A stretch of 64,000 nt of DNA from Zygaena filipendulae (taxonomy: Eukaryota > Arthropoda > Insecta > Lepidoptera > Zygaenidae): assembly GCA_907165275.2 (NCBI GenBank), contig OU015654.1, forward strand, positions 203,501-267,500. The letters are read 5' to 3'. A program made the position numbers and the translations under genes. Below, in pieces: positions 23,350-34,780 of the stretch. The notes under the pieces are model-generated. The model did no database searches and had not been told where the DNA came from. It saw nothing but the letters and a program-made list of their open reading frames with translations. Every line of letters begins with the position of its first letter. Positions within the stretch are counted from its first letter, which is position 1.

Positions 23350-23977
23350 ACTGGTTGAGGACTGAAATAAGATATTTGTATTGATAACTATGATAATATT
23401 ATCATAAGTTATTATCGAAGAACTACCCTTTATTCCCATTGCTTCTCCTGCCGAGTGTAAAGTGAAATAATAAGAATTGTTACTAATATCGAAAGTGCTG
23501 TTATTGCTGACCCAAATCCAGAGACGGCTAGATTCTGATTGATGTTGTAGCATCGGCGTGGCAGCTACCTGATCCCGAGTGCAAACCTACAATAGGTCAA
23601 ACCGAGACATTCGCTACAATAGGTATACGTATTATAAGAAAAAATATAAGTCCGTCTACGTTTCCAGAAGACAATTAGTGTGCATATAATAACGTAATTA
23701 AGAACGTCAAATCTATTAGAGTCATGTTGAAAAGTAGACCATGCTATCAAACAGAAATAGTTTCGCCTTTATGAGCTGGAAAAAGAGAGTCTGATTATTT
23801 TATTTTCTGAATGTTTAACTTGTTTAGTTGCCACAACTCTCATTACGATGCAAATGACAGCCGCTTTGTGGGCGTTGAATTTTTTGCAGTAAAAACACTG
23901 TGAGAAACGCCATTTATGAATTTTATTTCGAGTTGACGTTTTAATTCATGTTTCTTTCTTGCATTCAGTTCACAGAA

Positions 23978-24177
23978 TCCCTACTTATATTATAAATGCG
24001 AAAGTAACTCTGTCTATCTGTCTGTTACGCTTTCACACCTTAACTGCTTAATCGGTCACCATGAAATTTTGCATAAACATTATCAGGAGTACAGAGAAGG
24101 ACATAGGGTACTTTTTGTCCCGGAATTCCCACGGTAACTCCGAAATTAATGCGGGTGAAAGCGCGAGGAAGAGGTAG
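23978..24177 (+). mobile_element. Non-autonomous Helitron, Lep1-like
   Basis: Starts TCCCTACTTATATTATAAATG after an A; ends GAAGAGGTAG before T, a variant terminus (GTAG). The 3' hairpin is GCGGGTGAAAGCGC. Full body present. Confidence 0.7.
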
Positions 24178-24329
24178 TGTTATTTAAATATTTTATTTAT
24201 TTATTATTAACTAGGTGTATATAATACTCTCACTACATATTATAATGACTACATATTATAATTATAATCAAATTAATTATAACAGATTAGTTTATCACAT
24301 TCAGACAGAACTGTAAAATACAGTTATTC

Positions 24330-24400
24330 GTAGCTCGGTTACGAAGCTGCTACGACACCGGCCTTCTACAAGCGTAGCAGTAACGCTACGCTGAATTTAT
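24330..24400. repeat. CGTAGC-rich short hairpin region
   Basis: CGTAGCTCGGTTACGAAGC, GCTACGACACC, GCGTAGCAGTAACGCTACGC: several direct and inverted copies of CGTAGC/GCTACG in 65 bp. It could form small hairpins. Origin not recognised. Confidence 0.35.
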
Positions 24401-24699
24401 AATATTTTGATACAGCAGCAGCTGTGAAGCTATAAAAAAAAATCCTCTTGAAACGTATTGAAGGGAATGGAGGTCTATAGTTCTCTGAATATATCAAAAT
24501 TATAAATACTTTTATTTAATTTGTGTAGGTACGTATTAATAATGTATGTATCACATACACGTAGAGGGATTTTTGAGAAATCACACCCCGCGTCCATTGC
24601 TGCAAAAATCTAGTAGACAAACAAAATACCAAAAAAAAATTAATCAATTTAACTCTCAGATATGAAATAACAACACGCATAATCCCATCATCCAACCGC

Positions 24700-24960
24700 T
24701 AGGGTTGTCAACTGTCGCGCGACCGGATCGTTGCGGGCGTGTTTTTTTCCTAAAAACGGACGGCGTCACATGAATCATGTATGTTATGCAAATTTGCGTT
24801 ATTCGCAGCGGCCAGCGGCCGTCCGCCCGCGCTTATCTGCGACGTGCGCGATCCGGGGGCAGCCCTAGCTCCGTACATTTTGAATATATCGTGTTGATTC
24901 GCACGCAGATGCGCCATTGGTTTGCGGCAAATAAAGTGGGGTTGTTAATCTGAAATCTGG
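24700..24960. promoter_or_regulatory. GC-rich block with POU octamer, candidate conserved non-coding element
   Basis: The block contains a perfect octamer ATGCAAAT (24788-24795 region) that continues as ATGCAAATTTGCG, a TTATCTGCG GATA-type site, CAGCGGCCAGCGGCCG and CCATTGG. It is more GC-rich than its flanks, lacks repeat similarity and has no coding frame. The combination resembles developmental enhancers, but function is only inferred. Confidence 0.3.
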
Positions 24961-25197
24961 CCAAGTGTTTGTTCAAGTATATCGAGAGTTTCGTAGTATG
25001 ATATGAAAATCTCTAGCAAATAAAGTTGTGTGAGTTGATATAGGCGAAAGTAACTTTGCCTGGCCACTGAACGAGTTTCACGCCTCAGCCACTCAACTGA
25101 TCATTATGAAATTTTGCATAAACAGATAACATATACTTATTAAACGGATACTTATTTAAATAGATACTTATAGACAAACAGATACTTATAAACAGAT

Positions 25198-25435
25198 AGA
25201 AGAAGAAGAAGAAGAAGAAAATACATTTATTTCACCACAACACACAAGAAAAAGAAACAAACATCAACAGTGCCTAGTCTAAAGAGACATAGATAATATC
25301 TCTTGCATGCTCTGCCGAAAGGGTCACCAACTCAGCATTAGTTAGGTGCGGGAACACCTAGCTCTGGTTTTCAGTTGGCAGCCCGCTGTCGCGCACGGAC
25401 GGGGGTAACAAAAGACGAGGCATAGAAAAAAATGA
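25198..25435 (-). mobile_element. LINE 3' end, minus strand
   Basis: Reading the minus strand, the segment ends GGTGAAATAAATGTATTTTC followed by (TTC)n at 25198-25221, that is, a poly(A)-signal-like AATAAA then a simple tail. Upstream sequence (GCGACAGCGGGCTGCC, CAGAGCTAGGTGTTCCCG) is the 3' non-coding region. No RT motif remains. A Helitron relic (TCACGCCTCAGCCACTCAAC) precedes it at 25078-25125. Confidence 0.5.
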
Positions 25436-26260
25436 TACTATACATATAAATACAAGTACACCAACTAAACATAAAAATATAAAAGATAAATAATATAAAA
25501 AAATACAAGTAAATAATTCTTACTGAAATAGATACTTATTTTAATTTAAACAAATACACACAACTTATACTTATTTACATTAAACATTACTATCTGAATA
25601 GAGACTTGTTTTAATTTTAGCAATTTGTAAAAACTTTGTTTATTATGTTCAATAAAGTATACAAACAAACAAACAAAGAGTAGTGAGGGTCAGCTAATAT
25701 ATTATGTTGAAACAATTCTGAAAATTTAAAATACAATAACTCCGGTAATCTTTGTATCCACTAAGATAAAAAAATATTCCGTATTTTTTTTTTAATGAAC
25801 CACATCTTCTTTCATAACGAAAAGTACAAATAATTGCTGTAAACGGTACGAAATAGAGCATTTATTTAAGCAATCGAACCACTCCAAGTGAACTTAAATC
25901 GCGGTCTTTAGTAACACAGAGTCGCTATAGCAATCAAAACCATTTTATTTGTTTCCCTCGCAACTGTCTGGATGGAGCCGGGAGCGTCTTGGGACGCTGC
26001 TAACTTATATTGAAAAACTTCACTCACTCAGTGTACAGCGGTACGTAACTCGCCGCTGTCGGCGGATAACAACCACAATAGTACGGTAATTGTTTGTGAC
26101 ACGTCACTCTGAATTTCAACTGTCACTATCTAACATAAAATTCTCGACAAATCAGTCTTGAAACTTCAAAAAGTTGTATTCTTTGAAGTTTTCTCACTAT
26201 GCCGTATTGTCGAGGAGCTGGATGACCTATAGGTATAAATAAAATAAAATTACCTATATA

Positions 26261-26457
26261 TCCTACTAATATTATAAATGTGAAAGTGTGGATGTTCGGA
26301 TGTTTGCATGATTGTTACTCAATCATGCAAAAACGGTTGAACGGATTTGGATAAAATTTGGCATGTACGTACAGAGAAGGATATAGGGTACTTTGTATCC
26401 CGGAATTCCCGCGGGAACTCCGAAATTACCGCGGGTGAAACCGCGGGGCACAGCTAG
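26261..26457 (+). mobile_element. Non-autonomous Helitron, Lep1-like, best preserved copy
   Basis: 197 bp, TCCTACTAATATTATAAATG to GGGGCACAGCTAG, flanked by A (26260) and T (26458). The 3' hairpin CCGCGGGTGAAACCGCGG lies 8 bp from the end, as Helitrons require. The body has the block order used to recognise the other copies. Non-coding; it needs RepHel in trans. The intact ends suggest fairly recent activity. Confidence 0.85.
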
Positions 26458-26780
26458 TATTCACATAACGATGAAACCTTTGCTGGTTTTTAGTAATACT
26501 GACTATTACCTCTATTTTAACATCTCGATGGGGATTGTTCGTACATATACAGTACCAAGCTTTATACACTATTTTTAGTTTATTTTTAAAAGTATTTTAA
26601 AAATGTTCTTCTAGTGATATTCAATTTTAGGCTATACAGGGAAGCACGGCTGAATTAAAGAGAGATAGAAGTGCGTGGAAAAAGAGGAGAGAGACCTATG
26701 CTCTGGCACACACTAGGCTGAAAATAATAATGGTATTTAATGACGAAAATAAAAGTGTTGCAGCGAAGCCGTTACTCCAC

Positions 26781-27108
26781 AGAGCAAATAAATTAACTAG
26801 AGAGTCTAGAGAGGACATGTAGGCGAGGCAGGCGCGCTACCGTTGCAAAGGAAATTAGAGCATTTGCTCTAACTTCTTCTGCTGCCATCCCAAGTATATT
26901 TACCTAGATATTCCCAAAACTGTGAATTTTGACAACAGCGAGTAATAAAAAACATAACCATAAAGCGCTTAATACATTTCTTTACGTTAATGAATGTTTT
27001 AGTGTGTGATGAATAGTTTTTTCTGTGAAAATCACCCGGCGACACTGGTTTTCATCTGATTTCATACTGAACTAAGTTAATGTCCCTTCTATCTGTTATT
27101 TTCTGTTC
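26781..27108 (+). repeat. Unnamed ~310-bp dispersed repeat, copy 2
   Basis: Longest copy, beginning AGAGCAAATAAATTAACTAG, a start shared with the copy at 40230, and ending near TGTCCCTTCTATCTGTTATT shared with copy 1. See 18172 for landmarks. It ends directly beside a GC-rich island. Confidence 0.6.
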
Positions 27109-27114
27109 AATGCG

Positions 27115-27440
27115 TTACTCACGCGTCGTACTACGAGTAACGCTTCCACTGACGTTTGCATTCCAAATTTAATTTCGACTCGGCTCCTCCGCCCCCGCCC
27201 GCCCCCGCGCCCACCCTGGTCGTCGTTTAGACGCAAACAGTACGTAATGCATAAAACATGTCTCACTCATGCGTCGCTTTCAGCCTTTCTGATATGGCCA
27301 CTGAATAAGCGGTTAGAGAACTTGCTGATCGCACTATTTGTCCCTGCGGTAAAAACATATGTAAGCACGAGGCAAAAGCGCGTTTTAATTTTTGACAACC
27401 ATTTGACCACTCGTTTATCGCAATTCATTTTTTAAACTAG
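27115..27440. promoter_or_regulatory. GC-rich block, candidate conserved non-coding DNA
   Basis: Contains CGCGTCGTACTACGAGTAACG, GACGTTTGCATTCC (octamer-like TTTGCAT), a CCGCCCCCGCCCGCCCCCGC tract (27187-27210) and ATGCATAAAAC. No repeat similarity. The C-rich tract could give a quadruplex on the minus strand. Confidence 0.25.
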
Positions 27441-29009
27441 CCGTTGACCGTAGCCTTATAAACGGTACGTCTAACTCCTTCAGAAAATACATACGGGGAT
27501 TAAAAGTACCATAACGGATTTCCGACCCATGCACATCTCTTTACGTGGCTCTATTGCGATGTGAAAGCTAGAAAAACTAATATGTTTAGTATGAATAAAC
27601 ATTTCCTTAAAAATAAACCACTTATATTTATTTACGTATCTGAAATCAATTGTGGAAATAAGCGCGTGAACCTAATTAATAAGTAAATCAGATACTTAAG
27701 TATTATAATTAAATATCAAGTCACCCCAATGCTTTGCGACGAGTACGAAAACCATCTGTGGCATTTAATGGCCGCACATTCATCGAGGCAATATAAAGCT
27801 TTGACGATATTCTTTTTTAGAATTTCAAGTGGTTCTAAAGTCTTTTAAGTGTTTCATGTACCGTTTTCATGCATGTACGTATATAACGCAACTTCTCGCG
27901 CCCCGATACGCGCGCGTCGCAGAGACGCCCTCATGCAAATGTCACTTCGCTGGCTACAGGTAGCTTTTGCGTGTGTTTTCACTTTTATTTTTTAAGAAAC
28001 CGACCCAGCGAAGGTTGATCTTTTGATAAACGCCATAGAGGTAGTAAAAATGCTTTTTATTTCTCGTGGCGTGTGCGAAGTGGAGTGGATTTGAGAGCGT
28101 CGTGTGCTTAATACTACGGATATGTGAGAAAATAACTTCTATTTTATGTCATGGATTTATTGGGATAAACCGCTACCAGACGTGCTATAAATCAATTATA
28201 CTATTAATGGTAGTGGTAACTAGTAGGTGATGGTACAAAGGATATCTTAGGTCTGGCCGTTCTTTAATTAAAATAATGCTAAACAAGATGAAGCTTTGTA
28301 AATTAGTTAGTTGTTTAGACAACTAGGTTCCGTCTACTCTCATGAGTGTGGCCGGTCCCTTGGAGTTATTAAATATATTATATTAAGTAGAAAATAAGGA
28401 TTTTGTAGATTAGTTCTAACTATTGCTGTCATTTCCCCTACAATTTCTTTTTCTATCATTCAAAGGCTTTAATTTTGAAAATGAAATCTATGAGAAGCAA
28501 CCTACGTCCTACTGAAAAATTATATCAACGTTATATTGCAAATTCTAATAGTATAAAATATCTAGGTCACCCACAGCTTTACTCGCATAAATTTTACTTC
28601 ACTCTGAATAATTTTAATGTATCTAACTGTCGACTGACCCCGAATATTTGTCCCTGCATGTCAAGTTTTTGTTGCCATTCTCGCCCTGGTTTTAGCACAG
28701 TTTTCCTCAGGACTTGTCAACTTTCTAAACCACGATAATCTCCCCCAACAAAACGATTGCTGAGAAAATAAAAGATACGCGGTTATACTCGTATATTCGT
28801 TTTAATTGAGAAATTAGGCTATATCAGATAGGTGATTTTGTTTTGATAACAGTTGTTACAATTCTAAATTCACCTACTAAATATTGTTCCGTTCTTTGCT
28901 ACAGAATAGCTTTACAAGTTCGATCAGGGTTGCAAAAAAAAAAACTTAGCTATAGTGCGCCTGTGCTTTTAATGGGTTTCAAATTACGGTACAAATATTC
29001 AAAACAGCC
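27441..29009. other. Unrepeated AT-rich DNA
   Basis: No repeat family or believable exon found. A CGCGCGTCGCAGAGACGCCC patch at about 27908 is followed by TATGCAAAT-like ATGCAAATG. A short open frame at 28475-28738 has an unrecognisable, low-information product and was not called. Confidence 0.3.
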
Positions 29010-29194
29010 GCCCCCCTCGTGGTATTTACCAGCACAAATTTCGGTATTCCCCCAGAAACCCTTATTCCGGGATAAAAAGTAACATATACGCACGTATAAA
29101 TAAGTGAAATAAGTTGTAGAATCGCTTCAGTAGTTGCAGAGATTATTCCCTACATCAAAACATACAAACTTTACCTGTTTATAATATAAGTCTA
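29010..29194 (-). mobile_element. Decayed Helitron
   Basis: Minus-strand family similarity from CCTCGTGGTATTTACCAGC through TATTCCGGGATAAAAAGTA to TATAATATAAGTCTAG. Termini are altered. It abuts the MITE at 29244. Confidence 0.45.
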
Positions 29195-29243
29195 GTTCCC
29201 CTACTACGTGCAGCCACACCACTACTCACCTTTCAGAGGCTAG

Positions 29244-29480
29244 CCTGGTCCCTTATTCACTATGACCATAACGCGTCGCTGTAAGATAAGGCACCACTTG
29301 AATTGCTTTTCTATCGTGTTCAAAGAAGTTTCACTTTGAAAAAATACATTCACAACTTTTCTTATGTCATAAAAAATTTAGATTTCTTATATTTTTGCAT
29401 CTGGAGCGTTTGGGATAGTGTTTTTGGGACGCGCGTTATGAGCAAGGAATGTTGTTGGTCATAGTGAATAGGGGCCCTGG
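29244..29480. mobile_element. 237-bp MITE with 25-bp inverted ends
   Basis: Left end CCTGGTCCCTTATTCACTATG and right end CATAGTGAATAGGGGCCCTGG are inverted copies over about 25 bp with five mismatches, continuing into ACCA/TGGT. No ORF. The interior is AT-rich. A target duplication could not be settled. Family not identified. Confidence 0.6.
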
Positions 29481-29679
29481 AGTGTTCAGCACCGATCGGG
29501 CGTGAATCTCCCTGCCTCATGAAATATTAATCGTCGACCGAGCCTGCGCTCGTTGATACTTCGCGGAGCGTCACTGTTCCGCCGCTGCCAGTATGCTAAT
29601 ACTATGTTATCTATGTTTTGGGTTTCAAGCGTCGTTCAACTTGTTTCAGGGATCAGTGTTACAATGGAGTCCGCTGTTT

Positions 29680-29850
29680 TATATCATAGGTTTCACTCGC
29701 GTAAATTTCGGTTTTCCCGCAAGATTTCTGCAATAAAAAGTACTCTATGTCTTACTTTGCACCCCTGGTAACGTGTATGGAAAGTTTCGTGATGATCGGT
29801 TGAATTGTTAAAGCATGAAAGCGTGACAAACCAACAAATTAACTCATAGT
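29680..29850 (-). mobile_element. Helitron, truncated
   Basis: Minus-strand body: TTTCACTCGCGTAAATTTCGG at the 3' side, AAAAAGTACTCTATGTC, GATGATCGGTTGAATTG and AAAGCATGAAAGCGTGAC. Both ends have decayed. Confidence 0.5.
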
Positions 29851-29865
29851 AAAGTAAAGTCCGCC

Positions 29866-29908
29866 TTTTGTACCATGATGTGCATAAAGTTTAAATAAAT
29901 AAATAAAG
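29866..29908 (+). mobile_element. LINE tail only
   Basis: GCCTTTTGTACCATGATGTG, then CATAAAGTTT and (AAAT)n. This is a severely 5'-truncated LINE insertion of about 40 bp, recognised by its typical 3' end. Confidence 0.5.
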
Positions 29909-30045
29909 TGTACTTCTGGGAAGTTTGTCCTCTTATCTCTAGTCTTTGTAATACCACAGATAATATAATACTATACTGTAATACTATGAAGCTATGAAAT
30001 ACGGACGATTTGTACGTGAAGTCATAATTGTTTAAATTTTATGGA

Positions 30046-30353
30046 CTTCAAAAAGAACCATATGGAAAAAGGTCAATTGTTTTTGAAGGAGCACAACTCT
30101 TTAACCAGCTACCAAACTATGTAAAGGATTCAGAATCACTGCCAAAATTCAAATTTCAACTAAAAGATCACATTATAGAAAAATATTTAAATTAGTTAGT
30201 AAATCGTGTCAAACAGACGTGAAGTGTTGCATGTTTCAGATAGTTAGTAACTTACATTTGATTTATAGCCCTATTTTTCTCATTTTAAGTGAATAATATG
30301 TAATTTGTTCTTATGAGAAATAAACACTTAAAACCTAAACCTAAACCTAACCA
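30046..30353 (+). pseudogene. Non-LTR retrotransposon 3' end with intact C-terminal frame
   Basis: An open frame (30046-30195) reads PYGKRSIVFEGAQLFNQLP then VKDSESLPKFKFQLKDHI and stops. This matches the last ~50 residues of many LINE pol proteins, whose C termini read like 'RSIFYEGARLFNQLP...LKSFKKELK'. The 3' untranslated part continues to a tail of CCTAAA repeats (about 30335-30353). No start and no RT domain remain; 5'-truncated copy. The frame is undamaged over this stretch. Confidence 0.65.
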
Positions 30354-30804
30354 CAAATAAAGAGCCACTTCGAATAAAAATATTTGACTTCGATCTTGAT
30401 TTACAAACTCCCGTTTTGTGGATGGAAAATGGGATTGTGTCCGCAAAAAATGGTGAAAAAAGTGAGCGGCAACAATATTATGTTACCGTAACAGTATCAC
30501 GAGTGAGTTGCAAGCGAGAGATAAAGTGACAAACAGACAATCCAATAATCCGCACTGAAGCGCTGCCACGATACGTGGGTAGGGTGTCCACGCTACACAA
30601 GGAAGTAGCTACACAGAAAAATACAACTGATTTTTTTTTTATCCCTATCATTTTGTGCTACCATTAACGCATGCGTGGAAAATGCATATACGCTTTTGTT
30701 TATGGCATGGGATTATATTTCAAATCATTTCAAGATATTTTTCTTTTTTCTTTATATACCTACCTATTTTCATATGAAAATGAGATTATAAAAAAGGACA
30801 CACT

Positions 30805-30960
30805 AATCACACTAATTACTGATGCGAATGTATGTCAGTGTGTTTGTTTTTTACTACTTTACGCCGAAATTAATCGACGGGTATCGATCAAATTTAGCAC
30901 AGAGATAGGATACAAGAACATACAAGATAGATAGCTCCCAAAATTAACGCAAGCGTAATT
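30805..30960 (+). mobile_element. Decayed Helitron
   Basis: CACTAATTACTGATGCGAATG at the 5' side, TTTACTACTTTACGCCG and the 3' side AAATTAACGCAAGCGTAATT, with the hairpin and CTAG lost. Confidence 0.35.
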
Positions 30961-31199
30961 ACAAAGACTATTTTTAACTTTACGTGTTAAAAATATTTAC
31001 AAAGTATTATATCTAAGCCTAACGATCCGGAATCCGGACGTGTCTCAGGAAAGTCCCAAAGCTTGGTAAATCTACTTGTGAGACTCTACATTGAGCTCAA
31101 CCGATGCCTACTGCAGGTACCTGCCAGTAATAGGTGCGTTCACCAAACCAAAAATATTATACGATAATTCGCGCAAACGGCACAAAGGAGGCAGAAAAA

Positions 31200-31370
31200 G
31201 TGTGCAACAATAAACAGGGTGTATTCAAATGAGAGAGAGTCGTGGGAGGTGCGGGGGCTGCGCGGCGAGGGGAGGGGGAACAATGATAATATTACAAACT
31301 TATTTGAATTGAGGCCGCGGCACGAGCGGCGAGCGGGGACCGGGCGGCTCCGCTTAAAGGTTTATATTCC
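31200..31370. promoter_or_regulatory. GAGAGAG plus GC-rich island
   Basis: ATGAGAGAGAGTCGTGGGAGG is followed by GGGGGCTGCGCGGCGAGGGG and, after an AT-rich bridge, GGCCGCGGCACGAGCGGCGAGC. GAGA-factor-type sites beside CpG-rich DNA are compatible with a regulatory element. No exon is seen. Confidence 0.25.
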
Positions 31371-32309
31371 GGTCTTTAAATGAACACATTGTAATCCAGC
31401 CTTTGAAATCAACTTAATGACGGTCTGTTAAACGGTTCTCTTTTACTACCAAGATATATTATACTAAAAGAAGAAGACTTAATAAATGCCTATTTAATTT
31501 AATAGCAAAAGGACTTGGCTTTGCTGTAATTTTTTAGATGCTCACCTACTTTTAAAGATAATTTATCAACTTCTGAGTGCCATAGGAATAACTGATGCTG
31601 TGAATATCTTAACCTTCGACGAAGGAATAAAATACTTCTTCTTTGAAAATTTCTTGTTAGTGGTTTTCTGCGGCGAGCGCAGTAGAGCGTTATAAGATTA
31701 AATTCGGTTAGGTTGGGAGAAGACGGGTAGTGGAGGTGAGTCTATACCTGGATTACAAGTCCCGCCTAGGGCTCTAAGTTCTCCGCCCTGAACTTGCAAG
31801 AGCAAGACATGTTTGTCAATAAAAATATATGTAGGTAGTAGTTATAAAAAAGGACGAAAATCATAAAATGAATAAATAGGTAGGTACAATATTTATAATT
31901 TTAAAAATTGAGAAAGGTTTTTTGTTTGTTTGTAATGAATTAAAAAAGTAGGTGAGTAATTCAAAAATTACTTAAACTGATTTTAAAAATTCTTTCGCAT
32001 ATTATAGGAAGCTATATTATGCTTGAGTTAACATTCCGGAGCTCCGAAACTTACATGGGTGGGGATCAGCTATCCAGTTATAAAATTATTATGTTAATTT
32101 GTATGACGTCCTCTGGGCTAAAGTCTTTTATCTTTTAACTTTCCTTACCCATGGTAGCCACAGCTACCTTTAAAATAAATCAACAATATGAGCAAATACG
32201 GACACAATATCTTGAAAAGTTGCGTGGCCACGCGCACGTTGAAGTCTGAAGTAAACTCCGAAAGAAATTGTGAGAAAGCGAGTGTAACCTCGAATATTTA
32301 CGAGAAGCG
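31371..32309. other. Unrepeated AT-rich DNA with one Helitron relic
   Basis: Nothing gene-like. A short Helitron-type 3' relic (ATTCCGGAGCTCCGAAACTT then GGATCAGCTA) sits at about 32030-32078. Confidence 0.3.
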
Positions 32310-32400
32310 ATTCCCGGAAGGGTTGGCGGGGCGGGCGGGGGCGAGGCGGGGCGGGGCGGGCGGCGCCTATCAAAACATATCGTGCGCGAGGTGACGGGGG
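32310..32400 (+). promoter_or_regulatory. GGGGC-rich island
   Basis: GGCGGGGCGGGCGGGGGCGAG and GGGGCGGGGCGGGCGGCGCC give many G-runs on plus, followed by TATCAAAACATATC. Resembles the islands at 15.7 and 39.5 kb. Possible quadruplex and regulatory block. Confidence 0.3.
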
Positions 32401-32458
32401 CTGACGGAATGCCTCTGGATTTATACAGAACCCAACTTAGAACTACCCGTTGAGTGAC

Positions 32459-32620
32459 AGCACTGTTTGTATAATGGTTAGTGAACTTGACTACAGCAAT
32501 ACCGGGTGTAGCGGGTTTGATTCCGTGTCAGGTTAAAAATTTATAATGAAAGTTTGTTTAATCTCTGATTGTGAGTCTCAAGTTGCTGATGTTAAACGGC
32601 AACATATAGTGGTATAATGC
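32459..32620 (+). mobile_element. tRNA-derived SINE head
   Basis: GTATAATGGTTAGTGAACTTG resembles an A box and GCGGGTTTGATTCCGTG a B box, about 40 bp apart, the arrangement of the internal RNA polymerase III promoter of tRNA genes. The body after the B box does not form a tRNA acceptor stem, so this is a SINE and not a functional tRNA. The tail is undefined. Confidence 0.5.
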
Positions 32621-33049
32621 AACATAATATTTAAGTGTCTCATTGGCTGTGGGATAACTATGTATTTTATGTTTTGTGATTTTTTTAAGAGCTGCAGTGG
32701 ATACTGTTACATAAAAAATGATTATATACTAACAAATAGTATAAAACTCTGCTTAGTTTGATACCAAGCGCCGGCGATGCGTAATTAATACGAGTAAAAA
32801 CGTGGAAGATCGACTTGTGTATGCAGTTAAGCATGGCGTGGCTGGTGACTGCTCGCTTCGTCCATTTTTTATTTAAAATTGGTCCTTCGAGCCGGACTAC
32901 TTCCCGAACCAGACTTACCGTACAACAACAATAGTGCAAGTATAGTTATTTCTCTTAACAAATACGTTCTTGCATATACACAGAATAGATAACATGTTAC
33001 GCCTACTTAAGTGTACAGAGGAAAAAAAAGTGTTAAAACAAATTGTTAA

Positions 33050-33240
33050 AGGCCCGCTACACCGGCGCGTCCCCCGGCTCGGCTCGCCTCCCCGCAGTGT
33101 GTCAACGCACAAAATTTATACGTCCGTGGGGAAATTAATATCAGGTACGAGTAGTTTGAGCCGGGCGAGGGCCAGCCGGAGGAGGGAGGGGGGGAACGAC
33201 TCGCGCTTGACTGTCGCACTGTAATTGGGCAACTTTGTCT
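33050..33240. promoter_or_regulatory. GC-rich island
   Basis: CCGCTACACCGGCGCGTCCC, GGCTCGGCTCGCCTCCCCGC and GGAGGAGGGAGGGGGGGAACG in a block flanked by AT-rich DNA. Both strands have open frames, as any GC-rich sequence would; none is recognisable. Confidence 0.25.
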
Positions 33241-33432
33241 CGAGTTGCCGCGCTGTTATAGGGTTCCCACCCCCCGAATATAGAAAACCTGGATTCCAAT
33301 GTGGAAATACCATGACTACATTAAAGCTTAAAAACAGAATGCAGAATTAGTATTAGAGCAGTTGTTTAATAGTAATATATGATGTCTGCGCAATGAAAAC
33401 ATGGTCAATGAAACAGAAATAATAGCAGTTAC

Positions 33433-33761
33433 AATGGGGATGTGGACTACTTTTGAAAATCAAAATTCTTATAAGTCTGTCAGTTCGATAATAAAAAAAC
33501 AATAGACACTTATTTTTTGCTTTTTCAAATAAATTAAAATATACAGGGATAAAGCGCATTAAAGTTTAGGGTGAGGGGGTCGTGACGTCACTAACCGCTA
33601 AAACCGCCATACAAACTGTCAGAATAGTGACGTCACGCGAAATTTCAACTCAATATATCGCCGTTATTTTTTGATTACGTAAAAAAAGAAAAAAACGTGT
33701 TCAATATTTTTTAATAATCTACAAGACGGACTAAAAATAAAAATTTGTCAACATGCCCCTT
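33433..33761 (+). mobile_element. CRE-MITE copy H
   Basis: AATGGGGATGTGGACTAC to GTCAACATGCCCCTT; both TGACGTCA octamers and TTACGTAA are intact. The ACACGTATTTTTT arm block carries substitutions. Confidence 0.85.
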
Positions 33762-34116
33762 GTTTATGAAAGTATCTTCAGTTAAATTATGCCGGGTCCA
33801 GCGATAAAATGTAAGATTGAAAGGTGTAATGGCGTGTAAATTTTAAAACCGGGACGCTTGAAAAACCCAGGATACAACTTAAAAAGTATCCAGGACATCC
33901 CAGACACTCCAAAAATAAAGGCCATTTCTTGGGAAAACAGGACGGCTGGCAACCCTAGGGTATAGAAATTTCAGTGTCATTGGGATGTTGGCTTCTCCCA
34001 CCCGTTGACGTAGCTTTATAACTAGCTCTTACCATGGTTATTCCAGTCTGATAGGCTAGTTGAATAAATTTTGGATTCTCGTTCGTCAATTACGACAATT
34101 AAGATTAGTTATATAG

Positions 34117-34308
34117 ATATTGGACACGTATTTTTCTTTTTTTAAGTAATCAAAAATTAACGGAGATACATTGAGACAAGATGTCGCGCGACCACACGTC
34201 TGCTTACAGTTTATACGTGGTTATGACGTCACGAGCCCCCACTCCTTTTTAATGCATTTGTTCTATATCTAACTGACGGAGTAAATAGAATTTTGATTTT
34301 CATACTGT
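34117..34308 (-). mobile_element. CRE-MITE copy I, old and truncated
   Basis: About 190 bp remain, from ATTGGACACGTATTTTTC to GAATTTTGATTTTCAT. Only one CRE survives (34224-34231); the other and TTACGTAA have mutated. Outer termini are lost. Confidence 0.65.
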
Positions 34309-34552
34309 AGTTGCGGGGAGTCTGTATGTAAATACTAATGTAATATAATATGTCTTTTGCCGAATTTCATTTACATTCAGTTAATGAATATTTTAAAAGA
34401 ACTTGTGGGTAATAAAGCTCCGTTAAAATTTAACCCTAAAAATCAAACTAGATTTATTGTTCAAATTTCCTAAAACTGTTTTCGTATTGTATACTTTGAA
34501 GTCATTGGAGCCTTGTGATTTTGAAATTTATGACTGATGACTGCACATAGAT

Positions 34553-34780
34553 ACTTTTTTTTTTATCATTTATTTAGTGAGGCTTTTTACGCTCATGCGC
34601 CAAGCCAGCCTCGTAATGTGTTACATATTGCAATATAAAACTACTAATAGAGATAAACAAAAAATAAACTAAAAATAAACCTTCCTAACACTTCGGCGGA
34701 ATGCAGCGCCCCCAACAACTCAACGCCACCGGCCACCGCTATAAGAAGTAGTCCGCAATACTCTAGTTTGCTTATTAAAA
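34553..34780 (-). mobile_element. LINE 3' end, minus strand
   Basis: Minus strand ends CTAAATAAATGATAAAAAAAAAA, a poly(A)-signal-like AATAAA then poly(A). The upstream part is moderately GC-rich (GGCGCTGCATTCCGCCG) 3' sequence. No RT domain. An open frame further upstream on minus at about 34867-35100 might belong to the same element but is not recognisable. Confidence 0.45.

Noticed and set aside
32459..32540. tRNA gene
   Set aside because: A- and B-box-like motifs are present but acceptor and anticodon stems do not form; treated as a SINE head.
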